Part shown: positions 1 to 9,499 of the stretch, piece after piece | How the letters are laid out: each line of letters begins with the position of its first letter | How positions within the stretch are numbered: the stretch's first letter is position 1 | Assembly (NCBI GenBank): GCA_013140695.1 | Contig: JABFSI010000112.1 | Span: 1 to 43,947, forward strand | Origin: Sideroxydans sp. | GTDB taxonomy: Bacteria > Pseudomonadota > Gammaproteobacteria > Burkholderiales > Gallionellaceae | DNA length: 43,947 nt | Direction of reading: 5' to 3' | Translations under genes and position numbers: made by a program | The notes under the pieces: model-generated | Database searches by the model: none | Seen by the model: the letters and a program-made list of their open reading frames with translations, nothing else | What the model was told of the DNA's origin: nothing

Positions 1-1548
1 TTCAAGCGAAATGCCTCGACGCTGCGCTGCCAGACCCAACAAACGGTACAAAGCACCGCTATCCAGGTAGTGCATGCCAAGTGCGGTCGCCACACGTTGT
101 GCGACCGTGCCTTTACCAGAGGCCGATGGGCCGTCGATGGCGATGACCGGAACAGCTTGCGTCACTTTGGCGAATTCAGCGAAATAATCGGGGAAAGTCT
201 TGGCGACGCATTTGGGGTCGTTGATACGAATACCCGCGCCACCAAAAGCCGCCAGCGAGAAACACATCGCCATGCGGTGGTCGTCATAGGTGTCGATAGC
301 GGCATGCCGCAACAAGCTCCCCTCGCCCGCTTGCGAGAGAGGGGTTGGGGGTGAGGGCGGCGTGATGCGAATAAAGTCCGCCCCTGCTTCCACTGTCGCT
401 CCCACTTTGCGCAACTCGGTTGCCATCGCCGCAATGCGGTCGGTTTCTTTCACACGCCAACTGGCGATGTTGCGTAACGTGGTCGTGCCATCGGCAAACA
501 GTGCTGCCACAGCAAGCGTCATCGCTGCATCGGGGATGTGGTTGCAATCGAGGTCGATGGCATTGAGCTTGCCTGATTGGGGCGCACGCGCCTCCATCCA
601 GTTATCCCCCATCGTGATGTGGACACCCATTTGCTGCAACGCCTCTGCAAAACGCACGTCACCTTGAACGCTATGCAATCCAATACCTTCCACTCTTACA
701 GGGCCACCGCCAATCGCCGCTGCCGCCAAAAAATAGGAGGCGGATGACGCATCACCTTCAACAAAAACATTGTTCGGTGAAACATAGCGAGTGCCTGCCG
801 CGACCGTAAAGCTACGCCAGTCATCATTCAACACATTCACGCCGAAGCCCGTCATCATCGCTTGCGTAATCATTACGTAGGGTTTGGAAATCAGCTGCCC
901 CAGCACTTCAACCTTCACCGTCCGATTCAACAAAGGCAGTGCCATCAACAACCCGCTCAAAAACTGACTGGATACATCGCCTCGAATTTTCACCGTATCC
1001 CCAGCAAGGGTTAAAGATTGCTTTTCTCGTTCTTCTCCTTGCCCGCTTGCGGGAGAGGATTGAGGAGAGGGGAAAGTTGCGGGAAAAATTCGCAACGGCG
1101 GAAAACCTTCATTACCCAAATAAGTGATGTCCGCCCCCAACTGGCGCAAAGCATCCACCAGATCACCGATGGGACGTTCGTGCATACGTGGTACGCCAGA
1201 CAATTCATATGTCCCGCCTGACAAAGCTAGCGCTGCTGTCAATGGACGGAATGCTGTGCCTGCGTTACCCAAAAATAATTTGGCTTCTTTGTTTGGGAAA
1301 TCGCCGCCACAACCTGTGACGCGATAAGCGTTGTCACCCAACGATTCAACGCCCACACCAAGCACACGCAAGGCATCCAACATGCGCTCGGTATCGTCAG
1401 AATGAAGAAGGTCGTATACCACGGTTGTGCCTACGGACAACGCTGCCAACAACAGCACGCGATTGGAGATACTCTTGGAGCCAGGCAGACGCACCTTACC
1501 GTGCGCAGACATTAAGGGGGGAAGGTCGATAAATTCAGAATGAGTCAT
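1..1548 (-). CDS. aroA-cmk: AroA-Cmk fusion: EPSP synthase / cytidylate kinase (3' end outside window)
   Basis: One uninterrupted minus-strand frame runs from the ATG at 1548 to the window edge. The first ~465 residues are 3-phosphoshikimate 1-carboxyvinyltransferase (shikimate pathway): a [10 protein letters not shown] loop, SSQFLSGLL, and [14 protein letters not shown] near the end. Without a stop the frame passes through [13 protein letters not shown] into [14 protein letters not shown], the P-loop start of cytidylate kinase (CMP to CDP), followed by YLDSGALYR. Bifunctional AroA-Cmk proteins are known in Betaproteobacteria, so the fusion is expected. Two proline/glycine-rich peptides interrupt the AroA part, one after PPLRIF and one after IRITPP. 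Both are encoded by REP-like repeats (separate entries) and keep the frame. The AroA part is about 40 residues longer than E. coli AroA. It is the last gene in view of the aromatic operon. An alternative start is the in-frame ATG 12 codons downstream. Confidence 0.93.
   Translation of the reverse strand, partial: MTHSEFIDLPPLMSAHGKVRLPGSKSISNRVLLLAALSVGTTVVYDLLHSDDTERMLDALRVLGVGVESLGDNAYRVTGCGGDFPNKEAKLFLGNAGTAFRPLTAALALSGGTYELSGVPRMHERPIGDLVDALRQLGADITYLGNEGFPPLRIFPATFPSPQSSPASGQGEEREKQSLTLAGDTVKIRGDVSSQFLSGLLMALPLLNRTVKVEVLGQLISKPYVMITQAMMTGFGVNVLNDDWRSFTVAAGTRYVSPNNVFVEGDASSASYFLAAAAIGGGPVRVEGIGLHSVQGDVRFAEALQQMGVHITMGDNWMEARAPQSGKLNAIDLDCNHIPDAAMTLAVAALFADGTTTLRNIASWRVKETDRIAAMATELRKVGATVEAGADFIRITPPSPPTPLSQAGEGSLLRHAAIDTYDDHRMAMCFSLAAFGGAGIRINDPKCVAKTFPDYFAEFAKVTQAVPVIAIDGPSASGKGTVAQRVATALGMHYLDSGALYRLLGLAAQRRGISLE
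317..360. repeat. REP-like palindromic repeat inside aroA (second insertion)
   Basis: A GC-rich element with the inverted core CTCCCCTCGCCCG/CGAGAGAGGGG, followed by a GGGGTTGGGGGTGAGGG tail. It lies within the AroA coding frame between IRITPP and [11 protein letters not shown]. coli AroA has only a short linker at this point. Read on the coding strand it gives a Pro/Ser/Gly-rich peptide ([12 protein letters not shown]). It shares the CCGCTTGCG..GAGAGG core with the repeat at 1032-1086, so they belong to one repeat family. Confidence 0.8.
1032..1086. repeat. REP-like palindromic repeat inside aroA (first insertion)
   Basis: The core CTCCTTGCCCGCTTGCGGGAGAGG is followed by GATTGAGGAGAGGGGAAAG. 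It lies between the AroA segments PPLRIF and [11 protein letters not shown], where E. coli AroA has about 10 residues. Here roughly 25 extra residues, including [13 protein letters not shown], are encoded and the frame is kept. Exact ends are uncertain because no uninterrupted relative is available to compare. Confidence 0.75.
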
Positions 1549-1566
1549 GTTGCACTTTCAAGATTC

Positions 1567-1682
1567 CGTCATTCCGGCGAAGGCCGGAAACCAGCGATTT
1601 TATTAAATAGGTTTTTAGGTTTTGTACCGCTTGCGCGGAAAATGTTTTTTATAACTGGATTCCGGCCTACGCCGGAATGACG
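1567..1682. repeat. Paired inverted repeats of the ATTCC...GGAAT type
   Basis: The gap between tyrA and aroA-cmk is filled by CGTCATTCCGGCGAAGG...CCAG and its inverted copy CTGGATTCCGGCCTACG...ATGACG, about 60 bases apart. Each arm is itself a small palindrome (CCGGCG.AGGCCGG). The layout resembles dRS3/NEMIS-type repeats known from Neisseria and other Betaproteobacteria. It would fold into a long hairpin in the operon transcript. Confidence 0.8.
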
Positions 1683-1685
1683 CAA

Positions 1686-2558
1686 CTATTGTTGCGTCCA
1701 CCCACTGCGCACTTCGCGCGCCTTTGTAAAAACCTCTTCGAGCTTATCCGCGTCATTCATTTCCAAGGCTAAATACAACCCCTCTAGCTCGTTCATGTAT
1801 TGTTGAAGCTCAACCATGAGGGCATCACGATTCGCCATGCAGATGTCGCGCCACATCTCGGGCGAACTGGCGGCGATACGCGTGAAGTCACGGAAACCAC
1901 TCGCCGCGAAGGACAGCAATTGGTCTTTGTTGTTGCGCTTGGCCAAGTCATGCACCAAGGCGAAAGACAGCAGATGTGGCAGATGACTCACCGCAGCGAA
2001 GACGGTGTCATGTTGCTCGGCAGTCAATTCGCTCACGTTGGCACCACATAATTCCCATGCCTTGCGGATACGCGCCACAGCATCTTTGCCATTCTCTTGC
2101 ATTGGCGTAAGCACGACGCGCTTGTTTTGGTACAGATCAGCAAGTGCAGCTGATGCTCCGCTCTTCTCACCGCCCGCGATGGGGTGTGCAGGAATAAACT
2201 GTGAAAGTTTATTGCCAAGGTTTGCTCGCGCCGCTGCCACCACATCGCCTTTGGTGCTGCCACCATCGGTGACCAAGGTGTTGGCGCCAAGATACGGAGC
2301 GATGCGTTTGAAGATATCAGCCATCTGCGCCACGGGCGTGGCGACCAACACGATATCGGCATCACACACTTCACGCGCCACATCGTCACCGATGCGATCA
2401 AGGATGCCCAGTTGCTTGGCTTCATTCAGTGTCGCCGCACTGCGCCCGAAGCCGACAACTTCTGTCACCGCTCCCGCTTTGCGCAACGCCAACGAGAAAG
2501 ACCCGCCGATCAGTCCGACGCCGAAGATGACGATCTTATTCAATCTCATATTTTGCAT
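1686..2558 (-). CDS. tyrA: Prephenate dehydrogenase TyrA
   Basis: A 290-residue NAD(P)-dependent prephenate dehydrogenase, converting prephenate to 4-hydroxyphenylpyruvate in tyrosine synthesis. The Rossmann motif GVGLIGGS lies at about residues 14-21, followed by TDGGSTKGDV and the family signature IPAHPIAGGEKSG. AAVSHLPHLLSFAL marks the helical dimerisation domain. The length is normal for a TyrA without a fused chorismate mutase or ACT domain. Two in-frame ATGs lie close together (2558 and 2549); neither has a clear ribosome binding site. It sits between the geranylgeranyl-reductase-like gene and aroA-cmk, the usual betaproteobacterial position. Confidence 0.93.
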   Translation of the reverse strand: MQNMRLNKIVIFGVGLIGGSFSLALRKAGAVTEVVGFGRSAATLNEAKQLGILDRIGDDVAREVCDADIVLVATPVAQMADIFKRIAPYLGANTLVTDGGSTKGDVVAAARANLGNKLSQFIPAHPIAGGEKSGASAALADLYQNKRVVLTPMQENGKDAVARIRKAWELCGANVSELTAEQHDTVFAAVSHLPHLLSFALVHDLAKRNNKDQLLSFAASGFRDFTRIAASSPEMWRDICMANRDALMVELQQYMNELEGLYLALEMNDADKLEEVFTKAREVRSGWTQQ

Positions 2559-2651
2559 TTATCAGGGGACAATACACTTTTGTAAGTTGGGTTGATTGGA
2601 ATGAAATCCAACATTCCGATTTCACTCTTTACAACTGAGACTCTCCGCCAC

Positions 2652-3851
2652 TCAATTGAAAAACAAACGCTTCAGCGTCCTTAAGCTATACAACTTGGAT
2701 AAATCCAGTGTCTCATTAAACAGTGCCTCCACCTTCGAGTGCAAATAGTCATTATTTTTCGCTCGGGCAATCAGGAAGTTTGTCACCCACGGCCGCCGTA
2801 ACAAGATTTCCGCCTTCCGATAACCCTCATATTTTGGCTTTAACGCTGCGATACGCTCTGCATAAATAGTAGCCACTGCGTCACGCCCCTCGGAAGAATG
2901 CGACAACAACGATTCAGCAACAATGATTCCCGTCTCAAGCGCTTTTCCTATCCCCTCGCCAGACAATGGAAAAGTCGAGCCAATGCATTCACCCGTTGCC
3001 AGCACGCCTTCGCGCGAAATGCGCGCTCCCGTCAATCCAGTACGGAGCGGGGAACCCTTCAAAGGTGAGAGTATTTCCGCGTCGCGCATCACCTCTTTGA
3101 CTAACGGTTGCCGAGCAATGAACTTCTCGAAATCACGACGCAGAGAACCTATTTCGCTTACATCCTTAAAGTATCCGATCCCAACATTGAACACGTCGTC
3201 ACCCAAAGGGAATATCCAACCGTATCCTCCAGCAACGCTGTGATCTAAGATAAAGACTAATTGCTTTAGCTGAGTCGCCATCCGAGGATTCTTCACATAG
3301 CGACGAACCGCGAACCCACTCGGTTTACGACGTTCCAACAATCCAGCTTGTTTAATAGAGTGCGCATTCGCACCCGTTGCCAGAATCACCCAAGGTGCAC
3401 TAACAACGACCCTTTCATCTCCAAAAACAAACTCAACCTCGCTCTGCTGACCTTCAACCTCTTTCACCGACTTGAATAAATGTCCGGGAAAAAAGTGTGC
3501 GCCGAGCTCCTGCGCTGCAGACAAGAGCAATGTATCCAGCTCTATTCGCTGCACACAAGCTGTCGCCCCACGCAACGCCAGTTCGATTCCGTTGTAACTG
3601 ATCAAACGAAATTCTGCTGCGGGATAGGCGATTTTCTGAACCCTATCACGTAGCCCTAGCCTATCAAGCGCTTGATGTGCATCGGGAACTAGCGCGTCGC
3701 CACATGTCTTCTCACGTGGGAAATAGTCTTTATCAAATATCCCAACATTCCACCCCGCCCTAGCTAACGTTCGCGCCGCAGCGCAACCAGCAGGACCTGC
3801 GCCAATCACCACCACATCGAATACTTGCCGGTTTAGACTTTCATCACCCAT
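2652..3851 (-). CDS. Geranylgeranyl reductase family FAD-dependent oxidoreductase
   Basis: A 399-residue flavoprotein with an N-terminal FAD-binding motif VVVIGAGPAGCAAARTLARAG (residues ~14-34) and the family signature FPREKTCGDALVP shortly after. Later motifs GGYGWIFPLGDD and GTGECIG-like ATGECIGSTFPLSGEG also fit the geranylgeranyl reductase / bacteriochlorophyll-type hydroxylase family. Members saturate prenyl chains or reduce or hydroxylate hydrophobic substrates; the substrate here cannot be told. An AGGAG site about 12 bases upstream supports the ATG at 3851. It lies between aroF and tyrA with a gap on each side (80 and 93 bases), unlike the overlapping neighbours, so it may have been inserted into the operon. 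A quinone- or lipid-related role is possible but only inferred. Confidence 0.85.
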   Translation of the reverse strand: MGDESLNRQVFDVVVIGAGPAGCAAARTLARAGWNVGIFDKDYFPREKTCGDALVPDAHQALDRLGLRDRVQKIAYPAAEFRLISYNGIELALRGATACVQRIELDTLLLSAAQELGAHFFPGHLFKSVKEVEGQQSEVEFVFGDERVVVSAPWVILATGANAHSIKQAGLLERRKPSGFAVRRYVKNPRMATQLKQLVFILDHSVAGGYGWIFPLGDDVFNVGIGYFKDVSEIGSLRRDFEKFIARQPLVKEVMRDAEILSPLKGSPLRTGLTGARISREGVLATGECIGSTFPLSGEGIGKALETGIIVAESLLSHSSEGRDAVATIYAERIAALKPKYEGYRKAEILLRRPWVTNFLIARAKNNDYLHSKVEALFNETLDLSKLYSLRTLKRLFFN

Positions 3852-3931
3852 TCCGTTTGAACTCCTAAACTTGAGAGCATTGAAAATCTACATGCCACCG
3901 CCCTTACAAGCGCGCCCCATCAAACCACAAG

Positions 3932-4948
3932 TTAGAGCGTTCTGCCGATTGCGCCAGCGATTACACCCAGCGTACCCATGAGCTTCTTCAACTCATCAGG
4001 GGTCAGCGCTTGATCCGCATCGCACCATGCATCGCATGGGCTTGGATGCATCTCGACCAGCAGACCATCCGCACCCGCAGCGATAGCCGCTTGCGACAGT
4101 GCTGGCACCATCCACGCCTTACCACCTGCGTGCGATGGATCGACGATGACGGGCAAGTGTGTCTCTTTCTTCAGCACCGGGATCGCGGTCACGTCCAACA
4201 CGTTACGGTAGGCGGTCTCGAAAGTACGGATGCCGCGTTCGCAGAAGATGATGTTGTGATTACCACCCGCTGCGATGTATTCCGCCGACATCAGCCATTC
4301 GCTGATGGTGGCAGACATGCCGCGCTTGAGAATGACGGGCTTATTGGTACGACCAATCTCTTTGAGCAGATCGAAATTCTGCATGTTGCGCGTACCGATT
4401 TGGATGATATCCACGTCGTATTCCATGAAGGCATCCAACTGCCGCGCATCCATTAGCTCTGTAACGATAGGCAATTTGAATTTATCTGCTGCCTTACGGA
4501 ACATATCCAAGCCTTCAACACCGTGACCTTGGAAAGCATAAGGGCTGGTGCGTGGTTTGAATGCGCCACCGCGCATCAAACGGCATCCTGCTTCCTTCAC
4601 ATACTTAGCCGACAAATCCATTTGCTCTTGTGTCTCCACCGAGCAAGGGCCGCCGATAATTTGAATCTGATTACCACCAATCGGCACGCCCGCCACATCA
4701 ATCACCGTGTTTTGTTTGTGCGCCTCACGCGACACAATTTTGTATTGCTTGGCGATATGCATTGCTGACTCAACACCTGGTAGCGAAGTGAACATGTCTG
4801 CTGCTAACTTACGTTCGTCACCAATTGCGCCGATAACAGTACGTTCGATGCCGCGCGACACATTAGCTTTCAAACCTGCTGTTTCAAGCTTCTTAACTAC
4901 TGCACCTACTTGTTCGTCGGTGACTTCTGGACCCATTACGATAATCAT
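3932..4948 (-). CDS. aroF: 3-deoxy-7-phosphoheptulonate (DAHP) synthase
   Basis: A 338-residue enzyme catalysing the first step of the shikimate pathway (PEP plus erythrose 4-phosphate). It is of the type I-beta form found in Thermotoga and Bacillus: an N-terminal ferredoxin-like regulatory domain ([14 protein letters not shown]..., residues 1-70) precedes the barrel. Barrel motifs are [42 protein letters not shown] and [11 protein letters not shown]. The N-terminal domain implies feedback control by an aromatic end product, as in that family. The start overlaps the hisC stop by four bases (ATGA), indicating translational coupling. The symbol aroF follows Thermotoga usage; many genomes label it aroG. 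Confidence 0.92.
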   Translation of the reverse strand: MIIVMGPEVTDEQVGAVVKKLETAGLKANVSRGIERTVIGAIGDERKLAADMFTSLPGVESAMHIAKQYKIVSREAHKQNTVIDVAGVPIGGNQIQIIGGPCSVETQEQMDLSAKYVKEAGCRLMRGGAFKPRTSPYAFQGHGVEGLDMFRKAADKFKLPIVTELMDARQLDAFMEYDVDIIQIGTRNMQNFDLLKEIGRTNKPVILKRGMSATISEWLMSAEYIAAGGNHNIIFCERGIRTFETAYRNVLDVTAIPVLKKETHLPVIVDPSHAGGKAWMVPALSQAAIAAGADGLLVEMHPSPCDAWCDADQALTPDELKKLMGTLGVIAGAIGRTL

Positions 4949-6048
4949 TTTTGTTCTCCAATTGCCTGCTTCAAAGCAGTTAAAAATTTTGCGTTTTCAC
5001 TTTCAAGGCCGATGCTCACGCGCAGCCAATCAGCCATATCGTAGTTTGCAATGGGACGTACGATCACGCCCAACTCCAGTAAGCGTCGGTACATCGCCGT
5101 CGCGCCGCCAATGCGGAACGCCACGAAGTTGCCAAACGACGGAATGTATTCCAATCCTAATTTAGTTAAGCCTTCAGTGATCTGCGACATGCCACGCTGA
5201 TTCAACTCAAATGTGCGTTTAACAAAGGACACATCACGCAAAGCTGCCACAGCGGCGGCTTGTGCCACGCTATTCACATTAAACGGCTGGCGTACGCGAT
5301 TCATCATGTCCGTCACTTGTTCATGCGCCATGGCATAGCCCACGCGCAAACCCGCCAAACCATAGGCTTTAGAGAATGTGCGCGAGATAATGAGGTTGGG
5401 AAAATCCTTCAACCAACTGATGCTGTCGTAGCGCTTATCTTCAGGTAGATATTCGTTATATGCCTCATCTAACACAACCAAGATATTGGCCGGCAACTGA
5501 CGCATAAACGATTGCAACTCCTGCGCCGTCAAAAATGTACCAGTCGGATTATTGGGATTGGCGATGAACACAATTTTTGCTTTGTGATCTTGTGCGGCTT
5601 GGCGCATTGCATCCAAGTTGTGTCCAAAGTTAATCGCGGGAACGCTAATGCCTGTTGCACCAACCGCTTGCGAAGCCAGCGCATAAACAGCAAACGCATG
5701 CGCCGAATAGACCACCTTATCGCCGGGTGCCAAAAATGCTCGCGCGGCCAATTCCAGCAAATCATTACTACCATTACCCAAAGTGATGCTGGCATGCGTA
5801 ACGCCGTAACGTTTCACCAAAGCGTCTTTCAACTCAAAGCCATTCCCATCAGGATACAAAGCGATAGATTTAATCGCCTCTTGCATAGCAGCCATTGCCG
5901 CAGGGCTTGCGCCTAATGGATTTTCATTCGATGCCAACTTAACGATGCCCGTAATACCCAACTCGCGCTCCAACTCGGCGATAGGTTTCCCCGGCTGATA
6001 AGGCGCGATTGAGCGTATATAAGATGGTGCTAAATCACAGTAATTCAT
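4945..6048 (-). CDS. hisC: Histidinol-phosphate aminotransferase
   Basis: A 367-residue class I/II PLP aminotransferase. Motifs are [13 protein letters not shown] (~37-50), [10 protein letters not shown] (~161-170), LDEAYNEY and the PLP-lysine segment [17 protein letters not shown] (Lys about 227). HisC makes histidinol phosphate in histidine synthesis. In aromatic operons of Betaproteobacteria the paralogue often also serves phenylalanine/tyrosine transamination, so the in vivo substrate may be aromatic keto acids; sequence alone does not decide. It is followed by aroF with a 4-base overlap and separated from pheA by a palindromic repeat pair. Confidence 0.9.
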   Translation of the reverse strand: MNYCDLAPSYIRSIAPYQPGKPIAELERELGITGIVKLASNENPLGASPAAMAAMQEAIKSIALYPDGNGFELKDALVKRYGVTHASITLGNGSNDLLELAARAFLAPGDKVVYSAHAFAVYALASQAVGATGISVPAINFGHNLDAMRQAAQDHKAKIVFIANPNNPTGTFLTAQELQSFMRQLPANILVVLDEAYNEYLPEDKRYDSISWLKDFPNLIISRTFSKAYGLAGLRVGYAMAHEQVTDMMNRVRQPFNVNSVAQAAAVAALRDVSFVKRTFELNQRGMSQITEGLTKLGLEYIPSFGNFVAFRIGGATAMYRRLLELGVIVRPIANYDMADWLRVSIGLESENAKFLTALKQAIGEQK

Positions 6049-6070
6049 TCCCGACCTTCAAGTTATCTCT

Positions 6071-6155
6071 TGTCATTCCCACGAAAGCAGGAATCCAGTT
6101 ATTCAAAATACATTTTAGACAAAGCCGCTGGATTCCCGATTGCGCGGGAATGACG
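6071..6155. repeat. Paired inverted ATTCCC-type repeats between pheA and hisC
   Basis: TGTCATTCCCACGAAAGCAG...CCAG on one side and CTGGATTCCCGATTGCGCGGGAATGAC on the other form inverted arms around about 35 AT-rich bases. The ATTCCC-N8-GGGAAT arrangement is of dRS3 type and related to the pair at 1567-1682. It is the only break in an otherwise tightly packed stretch, so it could act as an RNA-processing hairpin. Confidence 0.8.
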
Positions 6156-6172
6156 GCATATTTAATTTATTT

Positions 6173-7237
6173 TTAGACCGCCACTGGGTAAGAACCCAGC
6201 ACTTTGACAAATGCCGCAATCTGTTTAAGTTGCGCCAATGCAGTTGCAACCTTGGCATCTGATTGATGACCTTCAATATCAACGTAAAAAACGTACTCCC
6301 ACAATCCGGTGCGGGATGGGCGCGATTCCAGCTTCGTCATGGACACCCCATTATTTGCCAGTGGCGCCAGCAAATCGTGCATAGCACCAGGACGATTCGG
6401 CGCTGACATGGCCAGCGACGTTCTATCTTTACCCGAGGGGGCAACCTCTTGCTTACCAATGAGCAAGAAACGCGTGGTGTTGCGCGCATCATCCTCAATG
6501 TTCTGCGACAGTACTTTCAGCTTGAAATGTGGCGCTGCCTGCGCGCCCGCAATCGCCGCCGAGAACGACTCATCAGCTGCCAAACGTGCGGCATCCGCAT
6601 TGCTACTCGCGGTGATACGTTCAACCTGTGGTAGATGCGCATTCAACCAGTCTTGGCATTGCCCAAAGGATTGCGGATGCGAATAGACTTTGCGAATCAT
6701 GCTCAAGTCGTTTTCATTCGACAGCAAACATTGATGTACCTGTAGCAAAACTTCACCGCAGATATTCAAATTGCTATTCAACAACAAATCCAGAGTACGA
6801 CCAATCGCGCCCTCGGTTGAGTTTTCGACAGGAACTAAACCGTAATTGGCCGCGCCACTTTCCACCGCAGTGAATACACCGTCGATGGTGTCTGCCGGCA
6901 CACCCGTTGTCGCCTGACCGAAACGCTGCAACACCGCTGCCTCGCTAAATGTGCCATGCGGCCCTAGATACGCCACACGTAACGGCGCTTCCAACGCACG
7001 ACACTGCGACATGATTTCAGTATAGAGCTGCATCACACCTTGTTTAGACAACGGTCCCGCATTGGCATCCGCCATGCGCTGCAACACTTGCGCTTCCCGC
7101 TCAGGGCGCAGCACGGCCCCCGTGCCTTTAGCATGACCAATTTGCTGCGCCAAGGCAGCACGCTGATTGAACAACTTCAACAACTCGTCATCAATGCGGT
7201 CAATGTTTTCGCGGAATTTTTTTAAGTCAGCACTCAT
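6173..7237 (-). CDS. pheA: Bifunctional chorismate mutase / prephenate dehydratase (P-protein)
   Basis: 354 residues in three domains. Residues 1-88 are an AroQ-type chorismate mutase (FRENIDRIDDELLKLFNQR...LRPEREAQVL). Residues ~90-270 are prephenate dehydratase (RVAYLGPHGTFSEAA, VPVENSTEGAIGRTLDLL, TTRFLLIG). Residues ~275-350 are an ACT domain with RPGAMHDLL and the ESRPSRTG phenylalanine-binding signature. It converts chorismate to phenylpyruvate for phenylalanine synthesis and is expected to be feedback-inhibited by phenylalanine. The start overlaps the serA stop by four bases. Length is typical. Confidence 0.95.
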   Translation of the reverse strand: MSADLKKFRENIDRIDDELLKLFNQRAALAQQIGHAKGTGAVLRPEREAQVLQRMADANAGPLSKQGVMQLYTEIMSQCRALEAPLRVAYLGPHGTFSEAAVLQRFGQATTGVPADTIDGVFTAVESGAANYGLVPVENSTEGAIGRTLDLLLNSNLNICGEVLLQVHQCLLSNENDLSMIRKVYSHPQSFGQCQDWLNAHLPQVERITASSNADAARLAADESFSAAIAGAQAAPHFKLKVLSQNIEDDARNTTRFLLIGKQEVAPSGKDRTSLAMSAPNRPGAMHDLLAPLANNGVSMTKLESRPSRTGLWEYVFYVDIEGHQSDAKVATALAQLKQIAAFVKVLGSYPVAV

Positions 7238-8424
7238 ACATCCATCTCCAGCGGCAAAGCGCGCACCATCAAAACGCCAGCGATACCAGCGATCTGTGCA
7301 ATCAGACTTTCTGGCAACACGGTATCGGTATCCACCAAGGTGTAAGCCATCTCGCCGCGCGACTTGTTCGTCATGTTATGTATGTTGATGCCCGCCGCCG
7401 CCAGTGTTGTGGATATCTGCCCCAGCATATTCGGCACGTTCGCATTCGCTATCGCCAAGCGGAACTTGGATTCGCGGGGCATGGAAACATTGGGGAAATT
7501 CACCGTGTTAGTGACGTTGCCGTTCTCCAGATATTCACGCAACTGCTCGACCACCATCACCGCACAGTTCTCTTCCGCCTCTTCGGTGGAAGCGCCTAGA
7601 TGCGGCAAAGCGATGATCTTGTCGTTGGTGATCGTCTTGTTGCTAGGGAAGTCGCACACATAACAACGCAGGTGTTTAGCGGCCAAACCTGCGATCACTG
7701 CATCTTCGTTCACGATGGCATCGCGCGAGAAGTTCAACAGCACTGCCCCCGCCTTCATCGTCGCCACGCGTTTATCGTCAATGAGGTTGCGCGTCGCATC
7801 TAACAGCGGCACATGCAAGGTGACAAAGTCGCTGTGCTTGAGCAGATCCTCGATGCTGTGCGCCTTCTTCACTTGCGAAGATAGACTCCACGCCGCATCC
7901 ACGGTGATCTCAGGGTCGTAGCCTATGACGCGCATGCCCAGACCGATGGCGGCATTCGCCACCAAGCGTCCGATGGCACCCAAACCAACGATGCCCAAGG
8001 TGCGCCCCATCAATTCTGATCCGGCAAAAGCTTTCTTTCCATCCTCGACCAGCTTGTGCATGGTCGCGTCATCACCCTGCAATCCCGCTGTGAAGTGCAA
8101 GGCAGGTGCGATGTTGCGCGATGCCAGCAACATGCCAGTTATGACCAACTCCTTCACCGCATTCGCATTCGCACCTGGTGCATTGAACACCGGCACACCG
8201 CGCGCGCTCATCTTCTTCACGGGGACGTTGTTCGTTCCCGCTCCTGCACGTGCGATGGCCAACACACTAGAGGGGATATCCATCTCCAGCATATTGTGCG
8301 AACGCACCAAGATGGCATCCGGTTGCGCGATATCGTTAGCCGTCACATAGCGTGCAGCAGGCAGGCGTTTCAGACCTGTAGCCGATATCTTGTTCAGCGT
8401 AAGAACTTGGAAGGTCTTAGCCAT
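7234..8424 (-). CDS. serA: D-3-phosphoglycerate dehydrogenase
   Basis: A 396-residue enzyme for the first step of serine synthesis (3-phosphoglycerate to 3-phosphohydroxypyruvate). It has [23 protein letters not shown], the NAD-binding GLGAIG (147-152), and [16 protein letters not shown] with the catalytic His. A C-terminal ACT domain (from ~325) contains [20 protein letters not shown], which in this family gives serine feedback control. It is the short form without the extra ASB domain of Mycobacterium SerA. It overlaps serC by eight bases. The placement of serA between serC and pheA links serine and aromatic synthesis in one transcript. Confidence 0.94.
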   Translation of the reverse strand: MAKTFQVLTLNKISATGLKRLPAARYVTANDIAQPDAILVRSHNMLEMDIPSSVLAIARAGAGTNNVPVKKMSARGVPVFNAPGANANAVKELVITGMLLASRNIAPALHFTAGLQGDDATMHKLVEDGKKAFAGSELMGRTLGIVGLGAIGRLVANAAIGLGMRVIGYDPEITVDAAWSLSSQVKKAHSIEDLLKHSDFVTLHVPLLDATRNLIDDKRVATMKAGAVLLNFSRDAIVNEDAVIAGLAAKHLRCYVCDFPSNKTITNDKIIALPHLGASTEEAEENCAVMVVEQLREYLENGNVTNTVNFPNVSMPRESKFRLAIANANVPNMLGQISTTLAAAGINIHNMTNKSRGEMAYTLVDTDTVLPESLIAQIAGIAGVLMVRALPLEMDV

Positions 8425-9499
8425 TCTTTTTGGCGAACTCGCCCATGAAGTCGGCCAATGCTTGCACGCCAGCCAAAGGCATCGCGTTGTAGATAGAAGC
8501 GCGCATGCCGCCTACGGAACGGTGTCCCTTCAGTTGCAGCAGACCACGTGCATCCGCCTGCTTCAGGAAGTCACCATCCAGATTCGCATCCTTCAACGTG
8601 AACGGCACGTTCATACGCGAACGGTCTGCCTTGGCCACTGGGCAGTTGTAGAAACCGTTGCTGCCGTCGATAGCGGCGTACAGCAAGTTCGCCTTGGCGA
8701 TATTGTTCTTCTCCATCGCGGCGATACCGCCGTTCTTCTTCAGCCACTGGAACACCAAGCCCGCCATATAGATGCCATAGGTCGGTGGGGTGTTGTACAT
8801 TGATTCATTGTCCGCGTGGATCTTGTAATCCATCATGGTCGGCAGACGCGCGTCCGCATGGCCTACCAGATCTTCGCGCACGATGACCAGCGTCAGCCCA
8901 GCGGGGCCAATGTTCTTCTGCGCACCTGCGTAGATGAGGCCGAACTTCGACACGTCGATCTGGCGCGACAGGATATTGGACGACATGTCCGCCACCAGCG
9001 GCACGTCACCTGTCTTGGGGATCCAGTTGAACTCCACGCCGCCGATGGTCTCGTTAGGCGTGTAGTGCACATAGGCCGCATCCTTGTCCAACTTCCAAGT
9101 ATCGAAAGCAGGAACGTAGGTACAGTTCTTGTCTTTGTTGTCAGCCACCACGTTCACGTTAGCGAATTTCTTTGCTTCGCCGATGGCCTTCTTCGACCAT
9201 TCACCAGTGTTCACGTAGTCGACAGAAGTCTTACCACGCAACAGGTTCAGCGGGATCATGGAGAATTGCAGGTGCGCGCCGCCTTGCAGGAACAGCACCT
9301 TGTAGTTGGATGGGATACCCATCAACTCGCGCAGATCGGCCTCGGCTTGGGCGTGGATGCCCATGTATTCCTTGCCGCGATGAGACATCTCCATCACCGA
9401 CATACCGCTACCGTGCCAATCAAGCAATTCCGCTTGAGCTTGCAACAATACTTCTTTAGGCAATACCGCTGGACCTGCGCTGAAATTGTAGATGGTCAT
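8417..9499 (-). CDS. serC: Phosphoserine aminotransferase
   Basis: A 360-residue class V PLP aminotransferase making phosphoserine (also used in pyridoxal phosphate synthesis). It starts with the family signature [12 protein letters not shown], has [24 protein letters not shown] and the PLP-lysine segment [12 protein letters not shown] (Lys 195), and ends with [10 protein letters not shown]. Length equals that of E. coli SerC. The start overlaps the gyrA stop by four bases and the stop overlaps serA by eight. Confidence 0.96.
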   Translation of the reverse strand: MTIYNFSAGPAVLPKEVLLQAQAELLDWHGSGMSVMEMSHRGKEYMGIHAQAEADLRELMGIPSNYKVLFLQGGAHLQFSMIPLNLLRGKTSVDYVNTGEWSKKAIGEAKKFANVNVVADNKDKNCTYVPAFDTWKLDKDAAYVHYTPNETIGGVEFNWIPKTGDVPLVADMSSNILSRQIDVSKFGLIYAGAQKNIGPAGLTLVIVREDLVGHADARLPTMMDYKIHADNESMYNTPPTYGIYMAGLVFQWLKKNGGIAAMEKNNIAKANLLYAAIDGSNGFYNCPVAKADRSRMNVPFTLKDANLDGDFLKQADARGLLQLKGHRSVGGMRASIYNAMPLAGVQALADFMGEFAKKNG

